A stretch of DNA of 64,000 nt, from the NCBI RefSeq assembly GCF_024721585.1, contig NZ_CP102629.1, positions 558,001 to 622,000 on the forward strand. The letters are read 5' to 3'. The notes beneath the pieces are model-generated. The model ran no database searches. It saw nothing but the letters and a program-made list of their open reading frames with translations, and was not told the origin of the DNA. This stretch comes from Sphingomicrobium aestuariivivum. GTDB taxonomy: Bacteria; Pseudomonadota; Alphaproteobacteria; Sphingomonadales; Sphingomonadaceae. Shown here piece by piece: positions 63,815 through 64,000 of this stretch (within the stretch, counting starts at the first letter, position 1; each line of letters begins with the position of its first letter). The translations under genes were made by a program, and so were the position numbers.

Positions 63815-64000
63815 TCCTCGAAGCGGGTCGAGGCCGGACTGATGATCTCGGTGCCGGTCGCGGTCACGCGGCGCACCTCGAGCGAGCGCTCGGCGATGCC
63901 GTCAGGGCCGAAGCGGAAGATGCCGTCGACGCCGCCGAAGCCGCCCTTGTCGGTCAGTCGATCCTCGGGGAAGGCGCCGCCCGCTTCCCAGTCGCGGGCG
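63811..64000 (-). CDS. Probable penicillin-binding protein activator, C-terminal end (partial)
   Basis: Open at the right edge; the last 63 codons and the TAG stop are visible. KGGFGGVDGIFRFGPDGIAE with RSLEVRRVTATG near the end resembles the C-terminus of the type 1 periplasmic-binding, LpoA-like proteins annotated as penicillin-binding protein activators in sphingomonads. The hemW neighbour fits that arrangement. The family call rests on this short part only. Confidence 0.65.
   Translation of the reverse strand, partial: ARDWEAGGAFPEDRLTDKGGFGGVDGIFRFGPDGIAERSLEVRRVTATGTEIISPASTRFED

Overview
The window is a GC-rich chromosomal segment of an alphaproteobacterium, most probably of the order Sphingomonadales. 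I base this on the cell-cycle regulator GcrA, a Caulobacter-type cpa/tad pilus locus, the petABC cytochrome bc1 operon, aerobic hemF, and several small uncharacterised families I associate with sphingomonads. Coding density is very high: no gap without a gene exceeds about 220 bases, and ATGA, GTGA or TGATG overlaps between neighbours are common. I found no rRNA, tRNA, CRISPR array, insertion sequence, integrase or prophage. The assignment comes from gene content and was not tested by phylogeny.

Layout. 1-1.8 kb: end of ispH, rnhA and an FAD-dependent oxidoreductase. 1.8-8.8 kb: Flp/Tad pilus assembly genes cpaA, cpaB, cpaC, cpaD, cpaE, tadB and tadC, with no cpaF motor ATPase and no pilin. 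8.9-12.5 kb: a small membrane protein and glyQ-glyS; glyS carries an AT-rich, insert-bearing segment. 12.55-13.4 kb: a three-gene XRE regulator/membrane module behind an array of TGTCA half-sites. 13.5-16.5 kb: three tandem TraB/GumN-family genes. 16.6-21.2 kb: rplY, pth, a 2OG-Fe(II) oxygenase-like gene, a Tat-exported SDR, ychF and a MaoC hydratase. 21.3-25.3 kb: petABC, divergent from hemF. 25.3-28.5 kb: a membrane protein, lipB, a small lipoprotein, queE and queC.

28.6-33.8 kb: a DUF3617-like protein, hslO, argD (without argF), an Arg/Asp/Tyr-rich exported protein, an ABC-2 permease and gcrA with a long histone-H1-like linker. 33.8-36.5 kb: paired small membrane proteins, an exported protein and a PL6 polysaccharide lyase. 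36.6-42.7 kb: parE, a K+ channel, a DUF1963 protein and rimO. 42.7-47.1 kb: a serine hydrolase divergent from a ToxR-like regulator coupled to an M24 peptidase, then an OmpA-family protein. 47.3-49.9 kb: accessory-looking, lower-GC DNA with two divergent paralogous envelope proteins and two small unknown genes. 49.9-52.1 kb: M17 aminopeptidase, MarR regulator and an SH3-only protein. 52.2-54.8 kb: acpP-fabF-mltG. 54.9-57.5 kb: a translationally coupled four-gene operon ending in an HExxH metallopeptidase. 57.5-60.5 kb: hrcA-grpE coupled to a lipoprotein and a nucleotidyltransferase-like gene. 60.6-64 kb: rph, rdgB, a CAP-domain protein, hemW and the end of a probable penicillin-binding-protein activator.

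Most of the window is housekeeping. The parts that best repay a second look are the incomplete Tad locus, the mosaic glyS, the XRE/TGTCA module, the triple GumN array, the divergent lipoprotein paralogs, the four-gene metallopeptidase operon and the extended heat-shock operon. None of these is shown here to be a new system; they are candidates from sequence reading alone.
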